Origin: an uncultured bacterium
Lineage (GTDB): Bacteria > Bdellovibrionota_C > UBA2361 > SZUA-149 > CALKYB01
Direction: 5' to 3'
Assembly (NCBI GenBank): GCA_938003565.1
Contig: CALKYB010000221.1
Coordinates: forward strand, 1-5,659
Length of the DNA: 5,659 nt
The position numbers and the translations under genes were made by a program. The notes beneath the pieces were generated by a model. It searched no databases. It was given only the letters and a program-made list of their open reading frames with translations, and was not told the origin of the DNA. Positions 1 through 5,659 of this stretch are shown in pieces (position 1 is the first letter of the stretch; every line of letters begins with the position of its first letter).

Positions 1-1020
1 TCGAAGCCCAAAAAACTTCCAAAGTATTATTCAGTCCGATCTAAATTATTCTTACTTGGGTATGCTCTCATAACTGGAATTTTTCTTACTTTCTTTCTCT
101 CTGGTGCTGGTAGTAGTTCAAAACCTCCTACTGGAGGCGAAGAAATTAGAATTGCTTCCACAGATGATAATGTATTGTTGCCACTTCCCAGTCGTCCGAT
201 CGCCCGCGGCGAAAAACTATCAGACGTACCCTTTACTCGTGCCAATTGGCCAAAATCTAGAGTTCCTCCCGAGGTACTCGAGGACCTAGGTCGATATCAA
301 AACGCGGTCGTTACTTCCAATATTCCCAAACTCGTACCCATTCCCCTCTCATCTATTAGTCATTCGTCAGTTGATAGCAACGCAGTCGCGGAGGGAATTC
401 CTGAGGGGATGCGAGCAATCACACTAAAAGTGGATATGGAGTCTTCGATTGAAGGATGGGCGCGAAGCGGGAACTATGTGGACGTAGTAGTCATACAATC
501 CAAAGGCTCCGGTCAAAGTAGCAACTTAGAAGCAAAAGTAATTGCCGAAAATATAAGAATTCTCTCAGCTGGCCAGTCTGCTGAACCAGGCAACAATTCG
601 GAGGGATTTTCTAGTATCCCAACCTCAGTAACATTGCTCGTTTCACAAGAAGATGCACTAAAAGTTAAAACAGCTGCTTCAATTGGTAAAATTACTTTCA
701 CCATGCGTGGAGTTGGTGACTCTGGACCTACCTCAGTAAAGTCCATGAATCAAAAACGTCTAGGCGGTGTGGAAAGAGCTAAGTATAAGGGGAAGCCATT
801 TAAAGGTATGGCTAAGGGACCAAATGGCAAGACTTGGGTTCTAAACGATTCAAATTGGGTTAAAGCAAGTTCTAAACTAACATCCTTCAATAATAATAAA
901 ACTCCCATCACTAATAGTCCTCAGACCAAGAATCAGGATAAGGCTCCAAACAACAGTTTAGGCCTTATTGACTCCGTTCCAAGCCCCTTAATGAGTCCTG
1001 CTATAAATTTAAGGGAGTAG
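1..1020 (+). CDS. cpaB: CpaB/RcpC-like Flp pilus assembly protein, 5' partial
   Basis: This gene encodes an inner-membrane-anchored Flp/Tad pilus assembly protein of the CpaB/RcpC family, whose bulk faces the periplasm or outside. The reading frame is open from base 1 (339 codons to TAG at 1018-1020) and the true start lies upstream. A TTG at 175 would be a poor start, because it cuts off the membrane anchor. Visible residues about 16-37 are a hydrophobic segment (FLLGYALITGIFLTFFL) after a basic stretch. Residues about 58-118 resemble a SAF domain (PIARGEKL, then ANWP and VPP). Residues about 129-238 match the CpaB/RcpC core: IPEGMRAITLKVD, WARSGNYVDVVVI, VIAENIRIL, VTLLVSQEDALKVKTAA. About 100 further residues form a polar Lys/Asn/Ser/Pro-rich tail that I do not recognise. 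It is the first visible gene of the operon and sits 6 bases before cpaF. The family call is firm from these motifs plus the neighbours; the tail's role is unknown. Confidence 0.87.
   Translation, partial: SKPKKLPKYYSVRSKLFLLGYALITGIFLTFFLSGAGSSSKPPTGGEEIRIASTDDNVLLPLPSRPIARGEKLSDVPFTRANWPKSRVPPEVLEDLGRYQNAVVTSNIPKLVPIPLSSISHSSVDSNAVAEGIPEGMRAITLKVDMESSIEGWARSGNYVDVVVIQSKGSGQSSNLEAKVIAENIRILSAGQSAEPGNNSEGFSSIPTSVTLLVSQEDALKVKTAASIGKITFTMRGVGDSGPTSVKSMNQKRLGGVERAKYKGKPFKGMAKGPNGKTWVLNDSNWVKASSKLTSFNNNKTPITNSPQTKNQDKAPNNSLGLIDSVPSPLMSPAINLRE
1011..1017 (+). promoter_or_regulatory. Ribosome binding site deciding the GTG start of cpaF
   Basis: AAGGGAG lies 9 bases before the GTG at 1027 and runs directly up to the cpaB stop codon at 1018-1020. 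It supports the GTG as the cpaF start, since no ATG lies nearby in frame, and it fits translation by ribosomes just finishing cpaB. Confidence 0.75.
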
Positions 1021-1026
1021 CTTACC

Positions 1027-2412
1027 GTGTCATCTTCAATAGCAGAAATAAAAAAAAGTTATTATGGCACCAATGGAAATGGCAAGCCCGAAAAACGAGA
1101 ACCAAAAAAAAAGGCTTTAACGGGCTCCGCTAACTATATTCTTAGAGAAACCCGCCGCTTCATTGGCCAAACCGATATAACCTCAGACAATAGACTGCTA
1201 AGTGAGAAGCAACTATTTGAACTCGTTAATACTATTGAAAATCGAGAGCAAGAATCTCTTTCTGAGATTGAACGAACTATGGTTGTCGCCGCCTTGAGCT
1301 CCTCTTTAGAAAACTATGATATTCTCACCCCTTTAATAGAAAATCCGGATATAAACGACATAATAATTAAATCTTTCGACGACATCAGTGTTCAAAAAGG
1401 TCGAAGCAACTTTCAAACAGATCTATCTTTTCCCGACCATTCGACCTACCAGTCCTTCGTTGAGAATCTCCTTAAGCGTGCAGGTAAGTCCTCGACCACT
1501 GCTACTCCAGTTGTTGATGCCACAATAGATTCTAGGGTCAGAGCATGTGTCACCCATGAGAGCTTTTCCCCAAAAGACTCTGGCCCTATGCTCACGTTAA
1601 GAATAGCCAGACATAAAAATATCTCTCTACCATCATTAGCCCATAGCGGCCTTGCTCCGTCTGTAGTTCTTGACTACTTAAAAACTATCGTAGCCCACGG
1701 TAATAGAACGATTCTAGTAGCTGGAGAAGTTGGCACCGGCAAGACAACCTTGGTTAAAGCCCTTGCTAGCAATATTCCTGAATCTGAGGCAATTCTAATA
1801 ATTGAAGACACTCACGAACTGAATATCGAAAGACGCTTTGTCAGAACACTTTTAACTCGTGAAAATAATACTGAGGGCTCAGGCAAAATTGCTCCGGCCA
1901 CGGCCATTCGTACTGGAATGAGGATGGCAATGAATAGAGTCATTCTGGGGGAAATGAGAGACGCTGAAGCTGCAGAGGCCTTCGTAGATGTTTGTGCATC
2001 TGGTCATCCAGGCTTATCTACCATTCATGCCCGAAGCGCCCGTGATTCAATTAATCGTCTTGAAATATTTCTTTTACGTGCTCAAGCTAACGTTGACGTA
2101 GCAACTGTTCGTCGCCAAATCTCTGATGCCTTGTCGGTGGTAGTATTTATCGGGCTAGATCCAGCCTGTAGAACTCGAAGAATAATGGAAGTGGTTGAGG
2201 TTGGCAAAGCAGTTGATGGGGCGGTTCAGTTCTCTCCCATATTCTCCTTTAATATAGACAACAACTCCCTACAGCACAAAAAGCAACCTACCTGGCTTCG
2301 TCAGTCCGGAGTCAGTGATTTTGACCAGCTAGTTAGAAATTACTCCGAGCCTCTACCATTGCCCGGTCAACCAATCTACTTACCCTTAGGGCTTGAGGAG
2401 GAACATGATTGA
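1027..2412 (+). CDS. cpaF: CpaF/TadA-type Tad pilus motor ATPase
   Basis: This is the cytoplasmic hexameric secretion ATPase (VirB11/GspE superfamily, CpaF/TadA branch) that powers Flp pilin assembly. It has 461 residues, normal for the family, with a GTG start chosen by the AAGGGAG site. A basic N-terminal leader of about 35 residues precedes the N-terminal domain at about 50-200 (PLIENPDINDIII, then PVVDATIDSRVRA and LTLRIAR). The RecA-like core carries Walker A GEVGTGKT at 233-240, an Asp box IIEDTHEL at about 258-265, Walker B VILGEMR at 305-311 with E309 as the likely catalytic residue, and a His box GHPGLSTIHA at 326-335 followed by RDSINRLE. All catalytic motifs look intact. The GHPG form and the C-terminal SVVVFI stretch recall conjugative TrbB/VirB11 ATPases, but cpaB upstream and tadB/tadC downstream place it firmly in a Tad locus. 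The gene overlaps tadB by 8 bases. Two A runs (8 and 9 bases) lie close to its start. Confidence 0.95.
   Translation: MSSSIAEIKKSYYGTNGNGKPEKREPKKKALTGSANYILRETRRFIGQTDITSDNRLLSEKQLFELVNTIENREQESLSEIERTMVVAALSSSLENYDILTPLIENPDINDIIIKSFDDISVQKGRSNFQTDLSFPDHSTYQSFVENLLKRAGKSSTTATPVVDATIDSRVRACVTHESFSPKDSGPMLTLRIARHKNISLPSLAHSGLAPSVVLDYLKTIVAHGNRTILVAGEVGTGKTTLVKALASNIPESEAILIIEDTHELNIERRFVRTLLTRENNTEGSGKIAPATAIRTGMRMAMNRVILGEMRDAEAAEAFVDVCASGHPGLSTIHARSARDSINRLEIFLLRAQANVDVATVRRQISDALSVVVFIGLDPACRTRRIMEVVEVGKAVDGAVQFSPIFSFNIDNNSLQHKKQPTWLRQSGVSDFDQLVRNYSEPLPLPGQPIYLPLGLEEEHD
1050..1112 (+). repeat. Two poly-A tracts (A8 and A9) near the 5' end of cpaF
   Basis: An A8 run at 1050-1057 and an A9 run at 1104-1112 fall in the first 30 codons of cpaF and encode Lys-rich sequence in the basic leader. 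Runs of this length are known to allow replication or transcription slippage in AT-rich genomes. Whether that happens here cannot be told from one sequence. Confidence 0.5.
2395..2401 (+). promoter_or_regulatory. Ribosome binding site for tadB
   Basis: GAGGAGG lies inside the last codons of cpaF, just before the ATG at 2405. Its first GAGG leaves 6 bases to the ATG. It argues against the upstream in-frame TTG at 2393, because that TTG overlaps this site and the ATG is the properly spaced start. Confidence 0.8.
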
Positions 2413-3298
2413 TAGACTAGGTTCAAAACTCTCAATTATTGCTCGCCTAGATTCCTTGTCTCGAACCGAGTCCTTACTTGACTATGGCAAAACATATGAA
2501 GAAAAACTAAATCAAACTATTACAACAACAGAGGAAGACTTCTCTGAGAGTGAAATGAGTTGGCTAGAGGGTCTAATTATTCATTCAGGAAGAAACTACA
2601 AATCGAGAATAATCCTTATCTCATCTCTCCTCTTAGGATCAGCTTTTTCACTTTTTGCCGCCTCCCTGATCAACCCGTTTATAGTTCCTTTCTTTACATT
2701 GTTTGGAGCAAGTATTCCCTTTCTTAGATTAGAACAACTTGCAAGTGCTCGGGCAGACGAGTTTTCGGCGGACTACCCCGTTGTTCTGCTAGCAACCGCC
2801 TCTAGTCTAAAAACTGGGCTAACTGCTCAAGTAGCACTTGCTCGATCAGCCAAACTTCTTCCCAACTCTAGTCTTGTTCGAAAAGAAATGGATAAACTAA
2901 TAGCTTCACTGCATCGAGGCACCCCTCAAGAAATTGCAGTCGATAATTTTGCCAAAGACATTAGGCTTCCAGAAGTGGAGTTATTTCGATCAGCATTTTT
3001 ACTGGTTTTAAGAGATGGTGGTAAACTCTCGCAAACACTACAACGGCTTGCTTTGGTTAGCAGGGACCGAACTGCATTACGTAGCTCTGCCGCCACAAGT
3101 ACTGCGACAATGCGAATGACAGCAAATATTTTACTTCTCATCACCCCTTTTATTCTATTCATCGTCTCCTTTAGATCAAAAGAATTTTGGAATTTAATTT
3201 GGACTAATCCAACTGCAAATTTCCTCGCATCCCTGGGAATAATAATGATAGCTGGTGGCTATATCATTCTATCACTAATGAGTCGCTTTAAACCATGA
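2405..3298 (+). CDS. tadB: TadB-like platform protein (type II secretion F domain)
   Basis: This is an inner-membrane platform protein of the Tad pilus system, a GspF/PilC relative that pairs with TadC and couples the CpaF motor to pilin assembly. It has 297 residues from the ATG at 2405, which I prefer to the TTG at 2393 because a GAGGAGG site sits between them. A cytoplasmic N-terminal stretch (about 1-66) is followed by two hydrophobic segments at about 69-89 and 91-107. A T2SSF domain covers about 118-250 (FSADYPVVLLATASSLKTG, then FLLVLRDGGKLSQTLQRLA, typical of the family). The last membrane segments lie at about 240-256 and 273-292. It overlaps cpaF by 8 bases and tadC by 4 bases (ATGA), so translation is probably coupled in both directions. 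Its place directly after the ATPase and before a second F-domain gene identifies it as TadB rather than TadC. No defect is seen. Confidence 0.92.
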   Translation: MIDRLGSKLSIIARLDSLSRTESLLDYGKTYEEKLNQTITTTEEDFSESEMSWLEGLIIHSGRNYKSRIILISSLLLGSAFSLFAASLINPFIVPFFTLFGASIPFLRLEQLASARADEFSADYPVVLLATASSLKTGLTAQVALARSAKLLPNSSLVRKEMDKLIASLHRGTPQEIAVDNFAKDIRLPEVELFRSAFLLVLRDGGKLSQTLQRLALVSRDRTALRSSAATSTATMRMTANILLLITPFILFIVSFRSKEFWNLIWTNPTANFLASLGIIMIAGGYIILSLMSRFKP

Positions 3299-4203
3299 TT
3301 ACCCTATTCTACATTCTCCTTGCTCTAACACTTCTGCTTGTAGGTGGGATTACACTTGGACGAAGAAGTTTAAAAAATCTGGATGACAGCTCACGGCTGG
3401 GAGAACTTTTAAATCTTGAAGGATCTTCTCTGGGAAAAAGTGAGGTTGAAAATATTTCAAATATTAGGACCTCTAACTCTGAAGATTTTTCATTCTACGG
3501 ATTCTCAGAAAAATCACTAAAATATCTATTTCTTGGGACTATCTCTCTCGTAAGCTCTGCCCTTTACTTTTTCAATTTAAGCGGAGACTCTACCCTATCA
3601 ATCCCATTTTTTCTAATCACAAACTTCGTTGGGCTTTACATAGGCTTTGTCATTTTCCTTTTTGCAAAAAAGTGGCACTCTCAGTCCATAGACCGTCGAA
3701 TCCTATTTCAAACACCTTTAGTCCTAGAGTCTTTGATTCTCTTGGTCGAATCCGGCCTCGGAATTCTACCAGCGATAGAAAAAGTTATCTCAGGCACAAG
3801 AAGTGAAAAAAGAAACATTCCAGTTGAATATCTAGATAAAATCTACAACCTCTCACTTAGAGGCCTACCCTTCTCTGAAGCAGTAGAGCTAATCGCGGAC
3901 ACCACTGAAAACAAAGTGCTGAGGCACACGCTCTTACACTTAGATGCTAGTCAAAGTGGAGGAGGAGAGTTAGTCCCCGCGCTAAAGAGTCTTGCGAACC
4001 ACTCTCACTCAGAGTGGAAATTGGATTCAGAAGCGAGGGTAAAACGACTCGAAAACCTGGTCGTATTTCCTGTGTTCGTTTCAGTCATTGGTTTGATGTT
4101 ACTTTCCGCATCCGTCCCCTTAGTTCCGGTTTTTGAATTCAATAGATCTTTAGCAGACCCAAGCAATATTAAACCCTATTTAAAGGAGTCCCATGTTAAA
4201 TAA
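3295..4203 (+). CDS. tadC: TadC-like platform protein (type II secretion F domain)
   Basis: This is the second inner-membrane platform protein of the Tad system, expected to work with TadB beneath the growing pilus. It has 302 residues. Hydrophobic segments lie at about 2-21, 76-94, 102-124 and 255-280, and the T2SSF domain covers about 140-275: FQTPLVLESLILLVESGLGI, the LRGLPFSEAVELIAD stretch, then a Gly-rich SGGGELVPALKSLA motif. I see no convincing Shine-Dalgarno before its ATG. The start lies inside the tadB stop as ATGA, so it most likely depends on ribosomes re-initiating after tadB. The 3' end overlaps the next gene by 11 bases. Length and layout are ordinary for TadC. The order ATPase, TadB, TadC is the usual one for this gene cluster. 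Confidence 0.91.
   Translation: MITLFYILLALTLLLVGGITLGRRSLKNLDDSSRLGELLNLEGSSLGKSEVENISNIRTSNSEDFSFYGFSEKSLKYLFLGTISLVSSALYFFNLSGDSTLSIPFFLITNFVGLYIGFVIFLFAKKWHSQSIDRRILFQTPLVLESLILLVESGLGILPAIEKVISGTRSEKRNIPVEYLDKIYNLSLRGLPFSEAVELIADTTENKVLRHTLLHLDASQSGGGELVPALKSLANHSHSEWKLDSEARVKRLENLVVFPVFVSVIGLMLLSASVPLVPVFEFNRSLADPSNIKPYLKESHVK
4182..4188 (+). promoter_or_regulatory. Ribosome binding site for the GspE_N/receiver fusion gene
   Basis: AAAGGAG lies within the last codons of tadC, 4 bases before the ATG at 4193. The spacing is slightly short but usable. It supports the ATG as the start and an 11-base overlap with tadC. Confidence 0.7.
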
Positions 4204-5497
4204 GGAAAACCTCCCCGCGAAAGACAAATTAAAGAAGAGCCTACTCGCCCCTCTGCTAAAGCTCTTTAGCATCTCCAAGCCAAAAGCTAGCAATCTCAAG
4301 ATTTCGGATGCACTACTGAAACTTTTCTCACAAAACTATATTGAGAAAATGTCTCTAAAACATTCAGAGGAAGAGTTAATCGAAGCAGTTGCTAGAGATC
4401 GACAAATTGAGAGTCAAACCCTTCTAGACAAAGTAGCAGACTTACTCCATCTGGAGTCTCAGGCTAAAATTCCTGCAATAGATGGAGAGCTTCTCAAACG
4501 CTTAAGCTCAGAGCCAAAACGTCTGCATAAGCTTGGGGTAGTCCCAGTAGACTCGATGCCAAAACATACCCTTATTTGCTCTAACCCGGAGAATATAAAT
4601 ATGAAAAAATTTTTAGAAGAAGGAGTTAAAGTTAAGCTCGCACTCGGCAGCTCCGTTGAAGCTGCCTGGCAGCGTTTCTTCTCAGTTGCTGAGAATCAAA
4701 TACAGGAGGGGAACAACGTTTTGGCAACTGATTCAGAAAATTCACTTACAGTCCAACCAGAACAGGTAAAAGAGATAATATATCGAATAGCAATGGATAG
4801 TTTTTCCATGGGAGCTTCAGAAGTTTTTCTCGGTTACCCAGAGGTTAGTCTTTTTGAATTCAATATTGGACAGAACCGCTATCGAGGCAAGATTCATAAA
4901 GATGTGCTAAAACAAGCTATGGAGTTGGTGCAAAATGAAGGCCAACAACTCTATTCTCTCGACAAACAAAAATTTGCTCTTCAAACTTGTATTGTTGATG
5001 GCTCCCCAAGGCTAATATTACGACCAGAGAAAAACCAATCTCAAGTTAGTCAAAAAGAATTGTATAATTCCCCTAAACTCAATGACAAAATTAGAAGAAA
5101 ACATAAGTCTGCCATACTACTAGATGACGATCCGAGATTCCTAAGAGTTCTGAAGAATATAATGGAGGGCAATGGCTGGACTGTGCACTCAACTTGTTCT
5201 GGCCTCGAAGCACTAGAGCTGACTCTAGATCCAGATACTAGACCAGACCTTGTAATCTCAGATATTAGAATGCCAGAAATTGACGGTGAGGAAGTATTAG
5301 TCAAAATTAAGGCTGCTCTACCGAAGCTACCTGTTGTTATGCTAACGGGGGAAAATGATCGAATGCTGGAGGCTAAGCTAGCACTGCTTGGCGCTGATGC
5401 ATTTGCCAGAAAACAAGATGATCCTGAAATCTTACTTTCATGGTGCCAGGCAATTATCAATAAAACCTTTCTTGAAAACAACCCCTCTCTTCACTAG
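4193..5497 (+). CDS. GspE/PilB N-terminal domain fused to a response-regulator receiver
   Basis: This 434-residue soluble protein has no standard name I recognise. Residues about 55-165 resemble the N-terminal domain of GspE/PilB/MshE ATPases (T2SSE_N): a helical stretch LLDKVADLLHLES, then PAIDGELLKRL, the LGVVPVD segment and LICSNPENINMKKF. Residues about 186-278 look like a weak copy of the following N2 domain (IIYRIAMDSFSMGASEVFL, compare the ASDIHI motif of PilB/GspE). Residues about 305-425 are a clear receiver domain: acidic D311/D312, phospho-acceptor D357 in VISDIRMPEIDG, T385 in VMLTGEND and K407 in ADAFARKQ. No Walker A or B is present, so it cannot be a motor ATPase. I see no RLG-type motif of c-di-GMP-binding MshE N domains. 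Since CpaF supplies the motor, I infer a regulatory or docking role at the TadB/TadC/CpaF complex, controlled by phosphorylation. The domain calls are firm for the receiver, good for T2SSE_N and tentative for N2. Confidence 0.83.
   Translation: MLNKENLPAKDKLKKSLLAPLLKLFSISKPKASNLKISDALLKLFSQNYIEKMSLKHSEEELIEAVARDRQIESQTLLDKVADLLHLESQAKIPAIDGELLKRLSSEPKRLHKLGVVPVDSMPKHTLICSNPENINMKKFLEEGVKVKLALGSSVEAAWQRFFSVAENQIQEGNNVLATDSENSLTVQPEQVKEIIYRIAMDSFSMGASEVFLGYPEVSLFEFNIGQNRYRGKIHKDVLKQAMELVQNEGQQLYSLDKQKFALQTCIVDGSPRLILRPEKNQSQVSQKELYNSPKLNDKIRRKHKSAILLDDDPRFLRVLKNIMEGNGWTVHSTCSGLEALELTLDPDTRPDLVISDIRMPEIDGEEVLVKIKAALPKLPVVMLTGENDRMLEAKLALLGADAFARKQDDPEILLSWCQAIINKTFLENNPSLH
4704..4711 (+). promoter_or_regulatory. 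Possible internal ribosome binding site in the fusion gene
   Basis: AGGAGGGG is followed 9 bases later by an in-frame TTG (codon 177, base 4721). The position is the linker between the T2SSE_N-like region and the rest. Starting there would give a 258-residue form with the N2-like and receiver parts only. The next gene in the operon also seems to start with TTG. The motif could equally be a chance product of the codons used. Confidence 0.35.
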
Positions 5498-5498
5498 G

Positions 5499-5502
5499 CA
5501 GG
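5499..5502 (+). promoter_or_regulatory. Weak ribosome binding site for the last gene
   Basis: CAGG sits 9 bases before a TTG at 5512, just after the stop codon of the fusion gene (5495-5497). It is a weak match, but no better-placed ATG or GTG exists in this frame. Confidence 0.4.
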
Positions 5503-5511
5503 TTTATTATT

Positions 5512-5659
5512 TTGACTTTAATTAGCGAACTTCTTTTCCTACTCTTTGCAGGCTTCAGTGTTTGGGCTCTCACAGCAGTTCAAGATTTACGTCTAGTCCG
5601 AGAATCTATTCGCGCTGTTCTCTCGGGTGAAAATCCTAATTCTTATCGCACCCCGAAGC
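5512..5659 (+). CDS. Small membrane-anchored protein, 3' partial, unknown
   Basis: A reading frame opens 14 bases after the fusion gene with a TTG and stays open for 49 codons to the window edge. It begins with a hydrophobic segment at about 3-22 (ISELLFLLFAGFSVWALTA), followed by a charged stretch (QDLRLVRESIRAV) and a polar NPNSYRTPK end. This is the pattern of a single N-terminal membrane anchor with a soluble domain still to come. Same strand, close spacing and similar codon use suggest it belongs to the same operon. TadE/TadF/TadG pseudopilin-like proteins often follow tadC and also have an N-terminal membrane segment, but I do not see their usual motif here, so I leave the function open. 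The TTG start is the least certain part of the call. Confidence 0.5.
   Translation, partial: MTLISELLFLLFAGFSVWALTAVQDLRLVRESIRAVLSGENPNSYRTPK

Noticed and set aside
175..177. TTG as the start of the CpaB-like gene
   Set aside because: The frame is open upstream to base 1 and encodes a membrane anchor expected in this family, so the real start is outside the window.
513..746. Short minus-strand open frame opposite cpaB
   Set aside because: It is opposite the conserved CpaB core, has no family motif and no supporting start context.
2926..3162. Short minus-strand open frame opposite tadB
   Set aside because: It is opposite the conserved T2SSF region of tadB and looks like a codon shadow.
3958..3967. 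GGAGGAGGAG inside tadC, resembling a Shine-Dalgarno
   Set aside because: It encodes the Gly-rich loop of the T2SSF domain and no ATG, GTG or TTG follows at a usable distance.
4130..4865. A 15-base direct repeat, TTTTTGAATTCAATA, at 4130-4144 and 4851-4865
   Set aside because: Both copies lie in coding sequence and encode a similar FEFN peptide in unrelated proteins. There are only two copies and no flanking similarity, so chance is the simplest explanation.
5050..5481. A 143-codon open frame on the minus strand opposite the receiver domain
   Set aside because: It lies fully opposite a clear receiver-domain coding sequence, its Ser-rich composition is the usual shadow of the sense codons, and it has no recognisable domain.
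5495..5512. A terminator between the fusion gene and the last frame
   Set aside because: The gap is 14 bases, with no inverted repeat and no room for a stem and T tract.

Overview
The window is one dense, single-strand (+) operon segment encoding the core of a Tad/Flp-type (tight adherence) pilus or secretion machine. From left to right it holds a CpaB/RcpC-type assembly protein (5' end outside the window), the CpaF/TadA motor ATPase, the paired inner-membrane platform proteins TadB and TadC, an unusual 434-residue protein joining a GspE/PilB-type N-terminal region to a C-terminal response-regulator receiver domain, and the first 49 codons of a small membrane-anchored protein that runs off the 3' edge. 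No RNA gene, CRISPR array, insertion sequence, internal promoter or terminator could be supported, and no gap between genes exceeds 14 bases.

The genes are tightly coupled. cpaB and cpaF are 6 bases apart, cpaF and tadB overlap by 8 bases, tadB and tadC share an ATGA overlap, tadC and the fusion gene overlap by 11 bases, and the last gene begins 14 bases after the fusion gene. Purine-rich Shine-Dalgarno sequences precede most starts, and GTG and TTG starts are used beside ATG. Composition is moderately AT-rich by eye and uniform across the genes, so nothing suggests recent insertion of any one of them. The organism is a bacterium with strong Shine-Dalgarno usage; the phylum cannot be assigned from this window.

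Functionally, CpaF would hydrolyse ATP in the cytoplasm to drive pilin polymerisation through the TadB/TadC membrane platform, while CpaB acts on the outer face of the inner membrane. The most unusual element is the fusion protein. It has the N-terminal module of a GspE/PilB ATPase and a weak trace of the following N2-like domain, but where the RecA-type ATPase core should be it has a receiver domain with all the phosphorylation residues. It may be a phosphorylation-controlled docking protein for the Tad motor or platform. A strong internal Shine-Dalgarno ahead of an in-frame TTG lies at its domain boundary and could yield a shorter isoform. No secretin (CpaC/RcpA) or CpaE/TadZ gene lies between cpaB and cpaF, where many Tad loci carry them.
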